From Streptosporangium canum (GTDB lineage Bacteria; Actinomycetota; Actinomycetes; Streptosporangiales; Streptosporangiaceae), in contig NZ_FOQY01000049.1 in NCBI RefSeq assembly GCF_900113865.1, positions 1-48,170 of the forward strand: 48,170 bases of DNA, written 5' to 3'. The translations under genes were made by a program, and so were the position numbers. Positions 1-9,758 of this stretch are shown here, one piece after another. Below the pieces are notes generated by a model, which did no database searches, was not told the origin of the DNA, and was given only the letters and a program-made list of their open reading frames with translations. Position 1 is the stretch's first letter. Each line of letters begins with the position of its first letter.

Positions 1-759
<759 letters not shown>

Positions 760-852
760 CCGCCCGCCGGCCCGCGACCTCGTCCGGCGGCGCGGCCGGG
801 CCCCGCCTTCGGGGGAGACCACGCTCACCCCTGAAGGAGAGGAAGCCCTACC

Positions 853-2574
853 GTGAGATCTGCAGCATTGGGACCGCAAAACCGGGCGACGGCGTTGCGG
901 GAGATGAGCGAGAACGAATACGACGTGCTGGTCATCGGCGGCGGAGTGGTCGGCGTGGGGGCCGCACTCGACGCGGTGTCGCGGGGCCTGACGGTCGCGC
1001 TGATCGAGGCCCGCGACTGGGCGGCCGGCAGTTCGAGCCGGTCCAGCAAGCTGATCCACGGTGGCCTGCGCTACCTGGAGCAGCTGGACTTCCGGCTCGT
1101 GCGGGAGGCGCTCAAGGAGCGGCACCTGCTGCTGACCCGCCTGGCGCCCCACCTTGTCCGGCCCGTCCCCTTCCTCTTCCCGCTCAGGCACCGGATCTGG
1201 GAACGGTTCTACATCGGCGCCGGCATGACCCTTTACGACCTCCTGGGGGGCCTGAGGTCGGTCGTCCCGCGCCACCGGCATCTGAGCCGTCACCGTGCCC
1301 TGGAGGAGGCTCCCGCGCTCCGCCCCGACGCCCTCATCGGCGCCCTCCAGTACTTCGACGCGCAGACCGACGACGCGCGCATGACGCTGACGATCGCCCG
1401 GACGGCCGCCCGGTACGGCGCCGCCGTCGTGAACAGGGCACGCGCGACCCGCCTGCTCCGCGAAGGCGGCCGTGTCACGGGGGCGCGGGTGCTGGATCTC
1501 GAGACCGGCAGGGAGATCACCGTCCGCGCGGGCCAGGTGATCAGCGCCACCGGCGTCTGGACCGACGAGACCCTCGCGATGGCCGGTGCCGGGGAGAGCC
1601 GGACCATGAAGCCGTCGAAGGGCGTCCACATCGTCGTGCCGCGCGACCGGATCGGTCTCCGCACCGCCATGATCCTCCGCACCGAGCAGAGCGTGCTCTT
1701 CGTGATCCCGTGGGGGCAGTACTGGATCATCGGGACCACAGACACGCAGTGGAGCCTCGACAAGGACCGTCCCGTGGCGAGCCGCGCCGACATCGACTAC
1801 CTGCTCGACCACGTCAACGCGGTGCTGCGCCGGCCGCTGACCCGGGACGACATCGAGGGCGTGTACGCCGGGCTCCGCCCCCTGCTCGCCGGCGGCGAGG
1901 CGAACACCGCGAAGCTCTCGCGCGAGCACCTGGTCGCCAATCCCGTCCCGGGCCTGGTGATCGTCGCCGGCGGCAAGTACACCACCTACCGCGTGATGGC
2001 CCAGGACGCCGTCGACATGGCGGTGCGAGAGCTCGGCGCCGACGTGGCCGGGTCGGTCACCCAGCGGGTGCCCCTCCTGGGCGCGGCCGGGTACGAGGCG
2101 CTGTGGAACGGCCGGCACCGTCTGGCCGAGCGTTCCGGGTTGAGCGTCCCCACCGTGGAGCGGCTCCTGCGCCGCTACGGGTCGGAGGTCGAGGACCTGC
2201 TGGACATGATCACCGCCGACCCCGCGCTGGGGCAGGCGCTCGACGGCGCCCCGGGCTACCTGAAGGCCGAGGCCGTCTACGCGGCGTCGCACGAGCAGGC
2301 CCTCCACCTGGAGGACGTGCTGACCCGCCGTACGCACGTCTTCATGGAGGAGAGGGACCGCGGCCTCGCCGCCGCGCCCGAGGTGGCCGCCCTCATCGCC
2401 CCGGTCCTCGGCTGGGACGACGACGCGGTGCGGCGCGAGACGGAGCGCTACCGGCTGCAGGTCGAGGCGGAGATCGCCGCGGAGAAGCAGCCGGACGACG
2501 TGACGGCGGAGGTGATCCTGCACAGCGTCCCCGACCTGTCCGCCCGCGCGGGCGCGGCCGGGGCGAATCCCTAG
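853..2574 (+). CDS. glpD: Glycerol-3-phosphate dehydrogenase (FAD-dependent)
   Basis: Oxidises glycerol-3-phosphate to dihydroxyacetone phosphate at the membrane and passes electrons to quinone. The 573 residues show the FAD-binding Rossmann motif GGGVVGVG near residue 28, the SSRSSKLIHGGLRYLE segment typical of GlpD, and a C-terminal DAO_C-type helical domain from about residue 400. The GTG start at 853 is chosen because actinobacterial GlpD proteins commonly carry this short N-terminal extension and because AAGGAGAGGAAG lies just upstream. An in-frame ATG at 904 is the alternative. It follows glpK directly and is probably co-transcribed with it. Confidence 0.95.
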   Translation: MRSAALGPQNRATALREMSENEYDVLVIGGGVVGVGAALDAVSRGLTVALIEARDWAAGSSSRSSKLIHGGLRYLEQLDFRLVREALKERHLLLTRLAPHLVRPVPFLFPLRHRIWERFYIGAGMTLYDLLGGLRSVVPRHRHLSRHRALEEAPALRPDALIGALQYFDAQTDDARMTLTIARTAARYGAAVVNRARATRLLREGGRVTGARVLDLETGREITVRAGQVISATGVWTDETLAMAGAGESRTMKPSKGVHIVVPRDRIGLRTAMILRTEQSVLFVIPWGQYWIIGTTDTQWSLDKDRPVASRADIDYLLDHVNAVLRRPLTRDDIEGVYAGLRPLLAGGEANTAKLSREHLVANPVPGLVIVAGGKYTTYRVMAQDAVDMAVRELGADVAGSVTQRVPLLGAAGYEALWNGRHRLAERSGLSVPTVERLLRRYGSEVEDLLDMITADPALGQALDGAPGYLKAEAVYAASHEQALHLEDVLTRRTHVFMEERDRGLAAAPEVAALIAPVLGWDDDAVRRETERYRLQVEAEIAAEKQPDDVTAEVILHSVPDLSARAGAAGANP

Positions 2575-2617
2575 CGTCGCGACCGCGCGGACGCCGCCAC
2601 GGCCGGGCACCCGTAAG

Positions 2618-4369
2618 GTGGGGTCCCAATTGCCGGGCTCGGAATCGATGGCGGGGATCGTGGGCGGTTGGGAACGGGCGCAGGCCGTGCTGGCCGGCCG
2701 GTATCGGCTGGAGGAGCTGATCGGCCGGGGCGGGACGGGCGAGGTGTGGCGCGGTCATGACCTGCGGCCGGGCTGGCCGGTGGCGGTCAAGATCCTGTCG
2801 CCGCAGGTGACCGACGTCTCCATGCGGGAGCGGTTCGCCCGGGAGGCGCGGACCGCCGCGCGGGTCGTCCACCCCAACGTGGTGACGGTGTTCGACGTGG
2901 GCGAGCACAAGGGCCGGCCGTTCCTGGTGATGGAGCTGCTGACCGGCCGCGACCTCGCCACCGAGCTGGCCGAGGACGGCCCACCGGACATTTTCGCGAT
3001 GTGCCGCCTGGCGGGACAGGCCGCGGTCGGGCTGGACGCCGCGCATCGGGCCGGGGTCGTGCACCGCGACGTCAAGCCGGCCAACCTGCACCGGAGCGGG
3101 GACGGCGCGCTCAAGGTGGTCGACTTCGGTACGGCCCGCGTCGCGACCGAGGCCGCGACGCGGCTGACCTCCGGGGGAGACGTCATCGGCACGGCCGCCT
3201 ACCTGTCGCCCGAGCAGATCCTCGGCGAGGCGGGGGACGCGGCCTCCGACCTGTACGCGCTCGGCTGCGTCTGTTACGAGCTGCTGTGCGGGCGCCCGCC
3301 GTTCGTCGGACCGGCGGCGGACCTGATCTCCCAGCACGTGCGGAGCCTTCCGGATCCGCCCCGCCGCCACCGCCCGGACGTCCCGGCGGAGCTGGAGCGG
3401 CTGGTGCTGGCCCTGCTGGAGAAGGACCCCGCCGCGCGGCCCCCCAGCGGGGAAGTCGTCCGCCGGGTGCTGGCCGGGGTCGCCCGCCAGGTGGCGCCCC
3501 GCGCCCGTGACGCCGCGGCGCCCCCTCCCCCGGCGCCGGAACCGGGCCCGCCCCCCGCACGGGCCCGGACGGCGGAGGCTCAGGCCGGGCGGGCCCGGAG
3601 CACGGAGGTGTGGACGGCGCAAGCCCGGCCCACGGAAGCCCGGCTTGCGGAGGCCCGGCTTGCGGAGGCCCGGCCCACGGAGGCCCGGCTTGCGGAGGCC
3701 CGGAGCGTGGAAGCCCGTACGGCGGAGGCTCAGGGCGTGCGGGCTCAGAGCACGGAGGTGTGGACGGCGGAGGCGTGGACGGCGCGGTCCCGCACCGGGG
3801 AGGGCGCTCGGAGCGCGGGGGCCGTGCCGGGCCGCCTGCGGGGATGGCACGTCGGGGCGGGGCTGGGCGTGCTCGCCGTCCTCGTGGCCGGGGCCCTGTG
3901 GACGTCGGCCCCGGCGGACCCGGCGGGATCGGCCGCCGCCGCGATCACGTCCGCGGCACCGGCCGCGACGCGGTCCGGACCGCCGTCCGCGTCGCCGTCG
4001 CCGTCGCGGACCGCCTCGCAACGCGTGTCCGCGGCCCCGTCGCCGACCCCCAGCCGGACCGCGGCGTCGCAGGGATGGCGGGCACGCCTGCTGGCCTTCA
4101 GTCGTGCCGTCACCGAGCAGGAACGCCAGGGGGGCATCGACCGCAAGCTGGCCCGCAAGCTCCGCGGGAAGATCGCCAAAATCGCCGGGAAGATCCAGAA
4201 GGGCAAGAGCGAGGACGCCCGTGACGAGCTGCGCGAGATCGGGCGCGACCTGGCCGAGGCCCGGCGGAAGGGCAGGCTCGCCTCCGAGGGGCCGCTCCTT
4301 GACTTCCTGCGCGGCTCCGGATCCGCCCTCACCTCCCCGCCGCGCGGCCGCGATTCCGACGACGACTAG
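2618..4369 (+). CDS. Transmembrane Ser/Thr protein kinase with pentapeptide-repeat linker
   Basis: A Hanks-type (PknB-like) kinase of 583 residues. The kinase domain covers roughly residues 27-290 and has the glycine loop GRGGTGEV, the VAVKIL lysine, HRDVKPANL and DFGTAR, so it looks catalytically intact. A low-complexity linker follows (about 318-390) built from 5-residue units of the type EARLA/EARPT/EARTA. Then comes one membrane segment (about 411-431), a Ser/Thr/Pro-rich stretch and a charged helical extracellular tail with no recognisable PASTA repeats. The start is uncertain: GTG 2618 is used, and ATG 2648 is possible without affecting the kinase domain. A 30-bp tandem duplication covers its stop codon. 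The ligand or target is not evident. Confidence 0.9.
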   Translation: MGSQLPGSESMAGIVGGWERAQAVLAGRYRLEELIGRGGTGEVWRGHDLRPGWPVAVKILSPQVTDVSMRERFAREARTAARVVHPNVVTVFDVGEHKGRPFLVMELLTGRDLATELAEDGPPDIFAMCRLAGQAAVGLDAAHRAGVVHRDVKPANLHRSGDGALKVVDFGTARVATEAATRLTSGGDVIGTAAYLSPEQILGEAGDAASDLYALGCVCYELLCGRPPFVGPAADLISQHVRSLPDPPRRHRPDVPAELERLVLALLEKDPAARPPSGEVVRRVLAGVARQVAPRARDAAAPPPPAPEPGPPPARARTAEAQAGRARSTEVWTAQARPTEARLAEARLAEARPTEARLAEARSVEARTAEAQGVRAQSTEVWTAEAWTARSRTGEGARSAGAVPGRLRGWHVGAGLGVLAVLVAGALWTSAPADPAGSAAAAITSAAPAATRSGPPSASPSPSRTASQRVSAAPSPTPSRTAASQGWRARLLAFSRAVTEQERQGGIDRKLARKLRGKIAKIAGKIQKGKSEDARDELREIGRDLAEARRKGRLASEGPLLDFLRGSGSALTSPPRGRDSDDD

Positions 4370-4399
4370 CCGCGCGGCCGCGATTCCGACGACGACTAG
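4340..4399. repeat. Exact 30-bp tandem duplication across a stop codon
   Basis: Two identical adjacent 30-bp units (4340-4369 and 4370-4399), each ending in GACGACTAG. The first unit contains the last nine codons and the stop of the kinase gene. The second lies just behind it as untranslated sequence. Confidence 0.97.
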
Positions 4400-4414
4400 G
4401 GGTACTGCCCTGAG

Positions 4415-4427
4415 AGGTCACTGACCT
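4415..4427. promoter_or_regulatory. Small palindrome upstream of VOC gene
   Basis: AGGTCACTGACCT is a palindrome with 6-bp arms around one base. It lies in the region between the kinase and the VOC gene, in a locally AT-richer stretch. It could be an operator or a weak hairpin; nothing decides between these. Confidence 0.3.
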
Positions 4428-4605
4428 TTAATCCGTGATATCGCCAACACCGGATGGCCGAAGCGGCGGGACGTGACGAACCCCGCTCAGCCTCAGGGAG
4501 AGAAGGGCCCGGCACATGATGCGGACGACCGGGCGGGACGTGGCCACGCCACTCGACCCGGACGAGTTCGACGGGCCAGTGGACAAGGACCGGAGGAGAA
4601 CCGAC

Positions 4606-5058
4606 GTGCTTGAGAAGAAGCTCACCGAGGCGCGCTGGACGCACATCGCACTGCCCTGCTGCGACGTGGACAAGGCGATCGAGTTCTACACCACCATGAC
4701 CCCGCTGGTGGTGGTCGCCCGCCACGAGGACGAGGACGGACGCAACGTCTGGCTCTCCAACGACAGGCAGGTGGAGACGCCGTTCGTGCTGGTGCTGGTG
4801 GAGTTCGCCAAGGACAGGGGGACGCGGCAGCCGCAGCTCACCCCGTTCGCACACCTCGGCATGGAGGTGCCCGACCGCGAGGACGTGGACCGGATCGCCG
4901 CCGAGGCGCGGGAGATGGGCTGCCTGCACTGGGAGCCGATGGAGCTGCCGGCGCCGGTCGGCTACATCTGCGCGCTGAAGGACCCCGACGGCAACGTCGT
5001 GGAGATCTCGCACAACCAGCAGGTCTTCGAAGAGGTCCGCACCCTGTGGGGGAGCTGA
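4606..5058 (+). CDS. VOC (glyoxalase/dioxygenase-fold) family protein
   Basis: A 150-residue vicinal-oxygen-chelate protein. It opens with the first beta-alpha unit (ARWTHIALPC..DVDKAIEFY), has HLGMEVPD in the second half, and ends with DPDGNVVEI, which carries the usual C-terminal glutamate metal ligand. The family includes glyoxalase I, extradiol dioxygenases and resistance proteins; the substrate here is unknown. GTG 4606 is chosen because GGAGG sits about 9 bases ahead of it. The upstream ATG at 4516 would add 30 residues with no family resemblance. A SnoaL-like reading frame starts inside its last codons at 5046, which suggests coupling. Confidence 0.85.
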   Translation: MLEKKLTEARWTHIALPCCDVDKAIEFYTTMTPLVVVARHEDEDGRNVWLSNDRQVETPFVLVLVEFAKDRGTRQPQLTPFAHLGMEVPDREDVDRIAAEAREMGCLHWEPMELPAPVGYICALKDPDGNVVEISHNQQVFEEVRTLWGS

Positions 5059-5198
5059 CCAGGCAGGCGGTCGAACGCTACGTCGCGGCGCTCAACAGGC
5101 ACGACCCCGGCGAGATCGCCGCCTGTGTCACCCCCGGCTTCCACAACGAGCACACCTCGGAGGCCGGGGTCAGCCTGCACGGCAGGGACGCCGCCGGC
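5046..5198 (+). pseudogene. SnoaL/NTF2-like protein, N-terminal remnant
   Basis: The GTG at 5046 overlaps the end of the VOC gene. It opens a frame whose first ~45 residues (ERYVAALNRHDPGEIAACVT, then FHNEHTS) match the start of SnoaL-like NTF2-fold proteins, which normally run to 120-150 residues. The resemblance stops at about 5190, where the 3' end of the opposite-strand TPR gene begins. The frame stays open to 7541 only as a mirror of that gene. The gene is therefore cut and its remaining ~90 residues are missing. Confidence 0.7.
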
Positions 5199-7487
5199 TC
5201 AGGGAGCCTGCTCGGCCTCCGGCAGCGTGGCGCTGAGCAGGCGGGCCCGGGCCAGCACCCCGTCGGCCTCCGCCTGGTCACCGAGATCCGCCAGGAGGTG
5301 GCCCAGGTCGGTCAGCGAGCCGGCGAGGGAGCGGCGGTGGAGGGCCGGGTCCCGCGCGGCGAGCCCGCTGTCGATCTCGACGGCCCGGCGGCGGTGGCCG
5401 AGCGCCTCACCGGAGCGGCCCGCCTGGCGCAGGTAGTCGGCCAGCTCGCCGAGCGCCCAGGAGAGAAGGGGCAGGTGCTCGGGCTCCTCCCCGACGACGG
5501 CGGTGAGGATCTCCACCGCCTTCTGCTGGGCCGCGACGGCCTCGTCGAGACGGAGCAGGTCGTCCAGGCAGGTGGCCATGAGGCTGAGCGCGCGGGCGTA
5601 GGGGGCCGGCGGGGCGTCCGGCTGCCCCATCGCGACGATCTCCCACAGCGTGGCCGCCCGGGTCAGGTGCTCCAGGGCCGCCTCCCGGTGCTGGACGCCG
5701 ATGAGCTGCTCGCCGAGCGTGGTGAAGGCGTCGACCGGATCGTCCGCCGTCTCCAGCAGCCTGTCGGTCACCGCCTCGGTGTCGCGGTACAGGCAGCTCA
5801 GAACGAGCAGCTGCCTGCGCAGCGTCACCGCGAGCTTGCCGTCGCGGCCGAGCTCCTCCCAGATGGCGGCCGCCCGTTCGAGCAGGGGCAGCGCCCTCTC
5901 GTGGTCCTCCTGGTCGCAGTGCCGTACGGCGAGGCTGTCGAGCTCGTCCGCCAGCCTGCCCAGGTATCGGTCCGGGTCGAGCGCGGCGAGATCCTCGTAG
6001 AGCGCCACGGCCCGGGCCGTGGCCCGGACGGCGCGCTCCGGGTGCCCGGCGTTCGCCGCCCGGTCGCCCAGGTGGGACAGGGCCTCCGCCATCCCCGCCC
6101 GGTGCTCCGTCCCGGCCGGGGCGGCCGCGCCGTACAGGTCGGCGGCGAGCTGCGCGGCGGCCACGGCCTCCTCGGGGCGCTCCAGCAGGGCCAGGTAGAC
6201 GCTCTGCGCGACCCACGCACCGGCCAGGCCGGAGCGGAAACGGTCCGGGGCGCGCTGGACCAGCTCCCCGTACAGGGCCAGAGCCCGCTCCAGGCACGCG
6301 AACGCCCGCTCCGGCCGTTCCAGCCGCTCGTGGTAGCGGCCCAGGTGGTGCAGCGCCTGGGCGAGCTCATGGCCGTGGTCCCCCTCCGTGTCCCCGGAGG
6401 CGTGCAGGCGCTCCAGCAGGCTCACGGCGCGCTCACCCGAGGTGACGGCGCGCTCGAACTGCTCGCACGCCTCCCGCAGGAGGCCCAGGTAGCCCAGGGC
6501 GCCGGCCAGGCCGGTCGCCCAGCCGGGATCCGCGTCGTAGAGCCGCTGAAGGATCTCGGCCGCCTCGCGCACCGCCTCCACGGCCTCCACGGTCCGGCCG
6601 GCGTTCTGGAGGCAGATGCCGAGGTTGTGCAGAGCGGTCGCCAGCCGCGCCGGGTCGCCGATGTCCCGCAGCAGCGCGGCGGACGCGGCGGCGGCCTCGA
6701 CCGCCTCCGCGCTCCGGTCCATCGCGTTGAGGGCGATCCCCAGCCGCTCATGGATGTCGGCCCGGGTCTCCTCGCTGTCCGGGCAGTCTCCGTAGAGCGC
6801 CACGGACTCCTTCATCGCGGCGACCGCGGCCTCGCTCTGCCCGCTCTCCTCAAGGTCCCTGCCGAGGCAGTCGAGGGCGCGGGCCAGTTTCGGGGTCCAG
6901 CCGGGGTCGCCGTCGCGGGTCGCGCGGCAGAGGTCGACGGCCTGGCGCATCGCGCCGACGGCGTCCCCGAGCCGGCCGAGCTCACGGTGGACGTGCCTGA
7001 GGTTGTGCAGGGAGCGCAGCAGCTCCGGGCGGTAGTAGGCCGGGTCCTCGCCCGCGAGCGCCCGGTACATCCCGGTCGATGTCAGGACGGCCTTCAGCGC
7101 GTCGGCGGGCTCGCCCAGTTTCAGGTCGATCCCGGCCAACTCGTCCAGGGCCAGGGCATGCCAGAAGCGCTGGTCCGGATCCTCCACGCTGAGCACGGCG
7201 TACGCCTGGACGGTCTCGACGGCCACCTCCCGCGCCTCGTCCCACAGCTCGCCCGTGATCAGCTCCTCCCGGAGCTCCCGCAGGGCCGTGGCGACGGTGA
7301 GACGGTGCGCGGGCAGCCGGCGGGCCCGCTCCAGCACCTGCCTCGCCGTGGCGAGGGCGGCCTCGCGGTCGCCCGCCTCCCTCTGCAGCTCGAGGAGCCG
7401 GGTCAGCCCGGTGATCTGCCCCTGCTCCGGCTCCCCGCCGGCCTGCTCCCCGGGCCGCGGGTGGACGTCGTTCCCGGCCGGGTTCAT
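5199..7487 (-). CDS. Large TPR-repeat protein
   Basis: A 762-residue protein composed almost entirely of tetratricopeptide-type helical pairs (repeated A.AL..LG / A..A...AV.L motifs, with tyrosine-containing variants such as AVALYEDLAALDPDRY). It resembles the TPR halves of actinobacterial regulatory or signalling proteins but has no visible enzymatic, NB-ARC or DNA-binding domain. The ATG at 7487 is chosen because GAGGAAG precedes it by about 7 bases. A GTG at 7502 overlaps that Shine-Dalgarno sequence and is less likely. It is probably a cytoplasmic protein-protein scaffold. Its 3' end abuts the broken SnoaL-like gene. Confidence 0.85.
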   Translation of the reverse strand: MNPAGNDVHPRPGEQAGGEPEQGQITGLTRLLELQREAGDREAALATARQVLERARRLPAHRLTVATALRELREELITGELWDEAREVAVETVQAYAVLSVEDPDQRFWHALALDELAGIDLKLGEPADALKAVLTSTGMYRALAGEDPAYYRPELLRSLHNLRHVHRELGRLGDAVGAMRQAVDLCRATRDGDPGWTPKLARALDCLGRDLEESGQSEAAVAAMKESVALYGDCPDSEETRADIHERLGIALNAMDRSAEAVEAAAASAALLRDIGDPARLATALHNLGICLQNAGRTVEAVEAVREAAEILQRLYDADPGWATGLAGALGYLGLLREACEQFERAVTSGERAVSLLERLHASGDTEGDHGHELAQALHHLGRYHERLERPERAFACLERALALYGELVQRAPDRFRSGLAGAWVAQSVYLALLERPEEAVAAAQLAADLYGAAAPAGTEHRAGMAEALSHLGDRAANAGHPERAVRATARAVALYEDLAALDPDRYLGRLADELDSLAVRHCDQEDHERALPLLERAAAIWEELGRDGKLAVTLRRQLLVLSCLYRDTEAVTDRLLETADDPVDAFTTLGEQLIGVQHREAALEHLTRAATLWEIVAMGQPDAPPAPYARALSLMATCLDDLLRLDEAVAAQQKAVEILTAVVGEEPEHLPLLSWALGELADYLRQAGRSGEALGHRRRAVEIDSGLAARDPALHRRSLAGSLTDLGHLLADLGDQAEADGVLARARLLSATLPEAEQAP

Positions 7488-7619
7488 CGGTGTCTTCCTC
7501 ACCGGGCCAACTTTCGCGGCTGCCGCTTGCCCTTCACTTGAAATCTGATGAAAGCGGGGCTGGGGCGGGGAGAGTGTTCAGCGGATGCGTGCCCCCGCGT
7601 CTCTGGGTACCTCTGATGC

Positions 7620-8336
7620 ATGACCTCACCATCGAAGGATCCGCTGGCCGATCTCGACCCCTTCGACATCTTCGACACCGAGGCGGCCCGCCTGGACCGC
7701 TACTTCTCCCGGCTCGACGACGAGGGCTGGGAGCGGCCCTCGCGGTGCGCGGGCTGGTCGGTGCGCGACGTCCTGGGGCACCTGGCCGGCGAGGAGCTCT
7801 ACAACCACGCCTGCCTGGACGGCGACATCCGGGGTTTCACCGCGATGCTCGGACGCGAGGGCGTCACCGGCGGCTTCGACGGCTTCAACGACTGGTGCGT
7901 ACGGCGGGGCCGCGGCATGCCCGTCGAGGAGGTGCTCCAGGAGTGGCGGCGCGCGAACGGCGAGACGCGCGAGCGCATGCGCGCGCTCGGCCGCGACGCG
8001 GAACTGCCGACCATGGCCGGGCCGTACCCGGTGGGCCTGCAGACCTTCCACTACGACTCCGAGTACGCCACGCACGCCGACGACGTGGGAGCTCCCGTGG
8101 CGGACGACGAGGCCGACGGGCGGGCCCGGTGGCGGTCCGAGGTGGCGAGCTTCGTGCTGGGGGAGCAGGGCTCGAAGGCGCAGGTCGAGCTGACCGCCGA
8201 ACGGGTCCGGGTGTACGCGGCCGGCGTGAGCGCGCAGCTGCCCGTCTCCGTGTTCGTCGAGGCGACGGTCGGCCGGCTGCCGGACGACCACCCGATCGAC
8301 CGCAGGCTCAGGGCGGTCCTGCGCTGCCTGGCCTGA
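7620..8336 (+). CDS. Maleylpyruvate-isomerase-type (DinB-fold) protein
   Basis: A 238-residue protein of the mycothiol-dependent maleylpyruvate isomerase N-terminal/DinB group. The N-terminal four-helix part contains WERPSRCAGWSVRDVLGHLA (around residues 36-55), whose histidine normally binds the metal, and FHYDSEYATHADD holds further likely ligands. The family uses mycothiol or other thiols in isomerase and transferase reactions; the substrate here is unknown. It is monocistronic, with an inverted repeat behind it. Confidence 0.85.
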   Translation: MTSPSKDPLADLDPFDIFDTEAARLDRYFSRLDDEGWERPSRCAGWSVRDVLGHLAGEELYNHACLDGDIRGFTAMLGREGVTGGFDGFNDWCVRRGRGMPVEEVLQEWRRANGETRERMRALGRDAELPTMAGPYPVGLQTFHYDSEYATHADDVGAPVADDEADGRARWRSEVASFVLGEQGSKAQVELTAERVRVYAAGVSAQLPVSVFVEATVGRLPDDHPIDRRLRAVLRCLA

Positions 8337-8368
8337 GCCCGGCCCCCGTGACCTCGACGAAAGTCAAT

Positions 8369-8388
8369 GCCGATCGCTGACGATCGGC
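8369..8388. terminator. Hairpin between DinB-type gene and PAP2 gene
   Basis: GCCGATCG / CGATCGGC arms (8 bp, perfect) around a 4-base loop, 32 bases after the stop codon of the upstream gene. It has no T-run, which is usual for actinobacterial terminators. An operator for the downstream gene is the alternative. Confidence 0.55.
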
Positions 8389-8454
8389 GACTCCCGCCTG
8401 ACCTCCGGATTCCTACAGTCGTAGGCGCCCCAGAAGGGACGACACGGAGGAAAA

Positions 8455-9105
8455 GTGAGCGATCGGATCGACGGCGTGCCCGACATCAGCGCCGAGTTGT
8501 ACCGCGACATCACCGGGTTCGCGCAGAGCACCCCATCCTGGTTCCAGGCGCTGGCCGAGATCGGCACGGAGGCCGTGCTGGTGGTCTTCGCCGCCCTTCT
8601 CCTCGGCGCCTGGTGGCGGGCCCGGCGCGAGGACACCCGGGCGATGACGCTTGCCCTGCTCGCCCCCGCCGCGACGGTGGCGGCCTACGTGATCAGTGAA
8701 CTGTTCAAGAATCTCGTGGCGGAGGACCGGCCGTGCCGCGTCCTGCGCGGCGTCTCCGCCCTCGCCGACTGCCCGCCGTACGGGGACTGGTCCTTCCCCA
8801 GCAACCACGCGACGCTCGCCGCCGCCGCGGCGGCCGGTCTCGTCATCGCCTGGCGGCGGACCACCCCCTACGTCCTGGTCGCGGCGGCGCTGGGGGCCTT
8901 CTCCCGGGTCTTCGTCGGCGTCCACTACCCGCACGACGTCATCGCGGGCTGTCTGCTCGGCGCGGTCGTGGTCCCGCTGCTGATGCTGGCCCTGACGCCC
9001 CTGCTCATCCCATCGGTGGAGCGCCTGCGAAGCCGGGGCGCGCTCCGCCCGGCGCTCACCGCGACAGGGACCGCGCGCCGTACCGGACGTGCCGGCCGGG
9101 GCTAG
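8455..9105 (+). CDS. PAP2-family phosphatase (undecaprenyl-diphosphatase type)
   Basis: A 216-residue polytopic membrane protein with the full PAP2 signature: K..(6)RP at about residues 84-93, PSNH at about 115-118 (the usual form is PSGH) and SR-(5)-H-(3)-D at about 149-160. Such enzymes dephosphorylate lipid pyrophosphates, often undecaprenyl diphosphate during cell-wall lipid recycling. The GTG start at 8455 is preceded by GGAGG. The C-terminus is a short basic cytoplasmic tail. Its last bases overlap the 3' end of the opposite-strand response-regulator gene by 4 bp. Confidence 0.92.
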   Translation: MSDRIDGVPDISAELYRDITGFAQSTPSWFQALAEIGTEAVLVVFAALLLGAWWRARREDTRAMTLALLAPAATVAAYVISELFKNLVAEDRPCRVLRGVSALADCPPYGDWSFPSNHATLAAAAAAGLVIAWRRTTPYVLVAAALGAFSRVFVGVHYPHDVIAGCLLGAVVVPLLMLALTPLLIPSVERLRSRGALRPALTATGTARRTGRAGRG

Positions 9106-9758
9106 CCGGGATCGGCCAGCCCGGCCTCGTGGGCGAGGACGGCGGCCTGCACGCGGTTGCGCACGCCGAGCCGGCCCAGGATCGTGCTGACGTACGTCTT
9201 CACGCTGCCCTCGACCAGATGCAGGCGCCGGGCGATCTCCGCGTTGGACAGGCCCGCGCCGACCAGCCCCAGGACCTCACGCTCGCGCCGGGTGAGCACG
9301 TCGATCCGCTCGCGGGCGGCGGTCCCGCGGGCCAGACGGTCGCCGGCCAGCTCGCCGATCACCCGTGCGGCCACCCTGGGCGACAGGTAGGCGCCGCCCT
9401 CGGCCACCGCCCGCACCGCCAGCAGGAACTCGCGCGGGTCCCCGGTCTTGAGCAGGAATCCCGCGGCGCCGTCGGCGAGCGCCCGCGCGATGTAGGAGTC
9501 CCTGCCGAAGGTCGTCATGATCAGCACCGCCGTCCCGGGCACCGCCCGGCGGATCTCGGCGGTCGCGGCGAGCCCGTCGAGGTCAGGCATGCGGATGTCG
9601 ACCAGGGCGACGTCCGGCCGGCGTTCGCGGACCAGCTCGACCAGCGTCCGCCCGTCGCCGGCCTCGGCGACCACCTCGATGCCGGGATCGGCCGCCAGGA
9701 TCATCCGCACCCCCGCGCGGACCACGCTCTCGTCGTCGGCCAGCACCACCCGGATCAA
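9102..9758 (-). CDS. LuxR-family response regulator
   Basis: NarL/FixJ-type regulator of 218 residues. The receiver domain covers residues 3-120, with the acidic pair DD at 8-9 and phospho-acceptor D54 in LVDIRMPD. The C-terminal LuxR HTH lies at about 153-210 (LTRREREVL, AEIARRL, VKTYVS). The TTG start at 9758 is chosen because it overlaps the sensor-kinase stop as TTGA, has AGGAGA upstream, and starts exactly where receiver homology begins. An upstream extension of the frame would only mirror the sensor-kinase gene. It is the cognate partner of the kinase immediately upstream. Confidence 0.93.
   Translation of the reverse strand: MIRVVLADDESVVRAGVRMILAADPGIEVVAEAGDGRTLVELVRERRPDVALVDIRMPDLDGLAATAEIRRAVPGTAVLIMTTFGRDSYIARALADGAAGFLLKTGDPREFLLAVRAVAEGGAYLSPRVAARVIGELAGDRLARGTAARERIDVLTRREREVLGLVGAGLSNAEIARRLHLVEGSVKTYVSTILGRLGVRNRVQAAVLAHEAGLADPG

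Noticed and set aside
2393..4021. Arginine/proline-rich minus-strand frame
   Set aside because: Antisense shadow of the Ser/Thr kinase gene; no domain and no Shine-Dalgarno.
5046..7541. Long plus-strand open frame (831 codons)
   Set aside because: Only the first ~45 codons resemble a protein family; the rest mirrors the TPR gene on the other strand and has the composition of an antisense frame.
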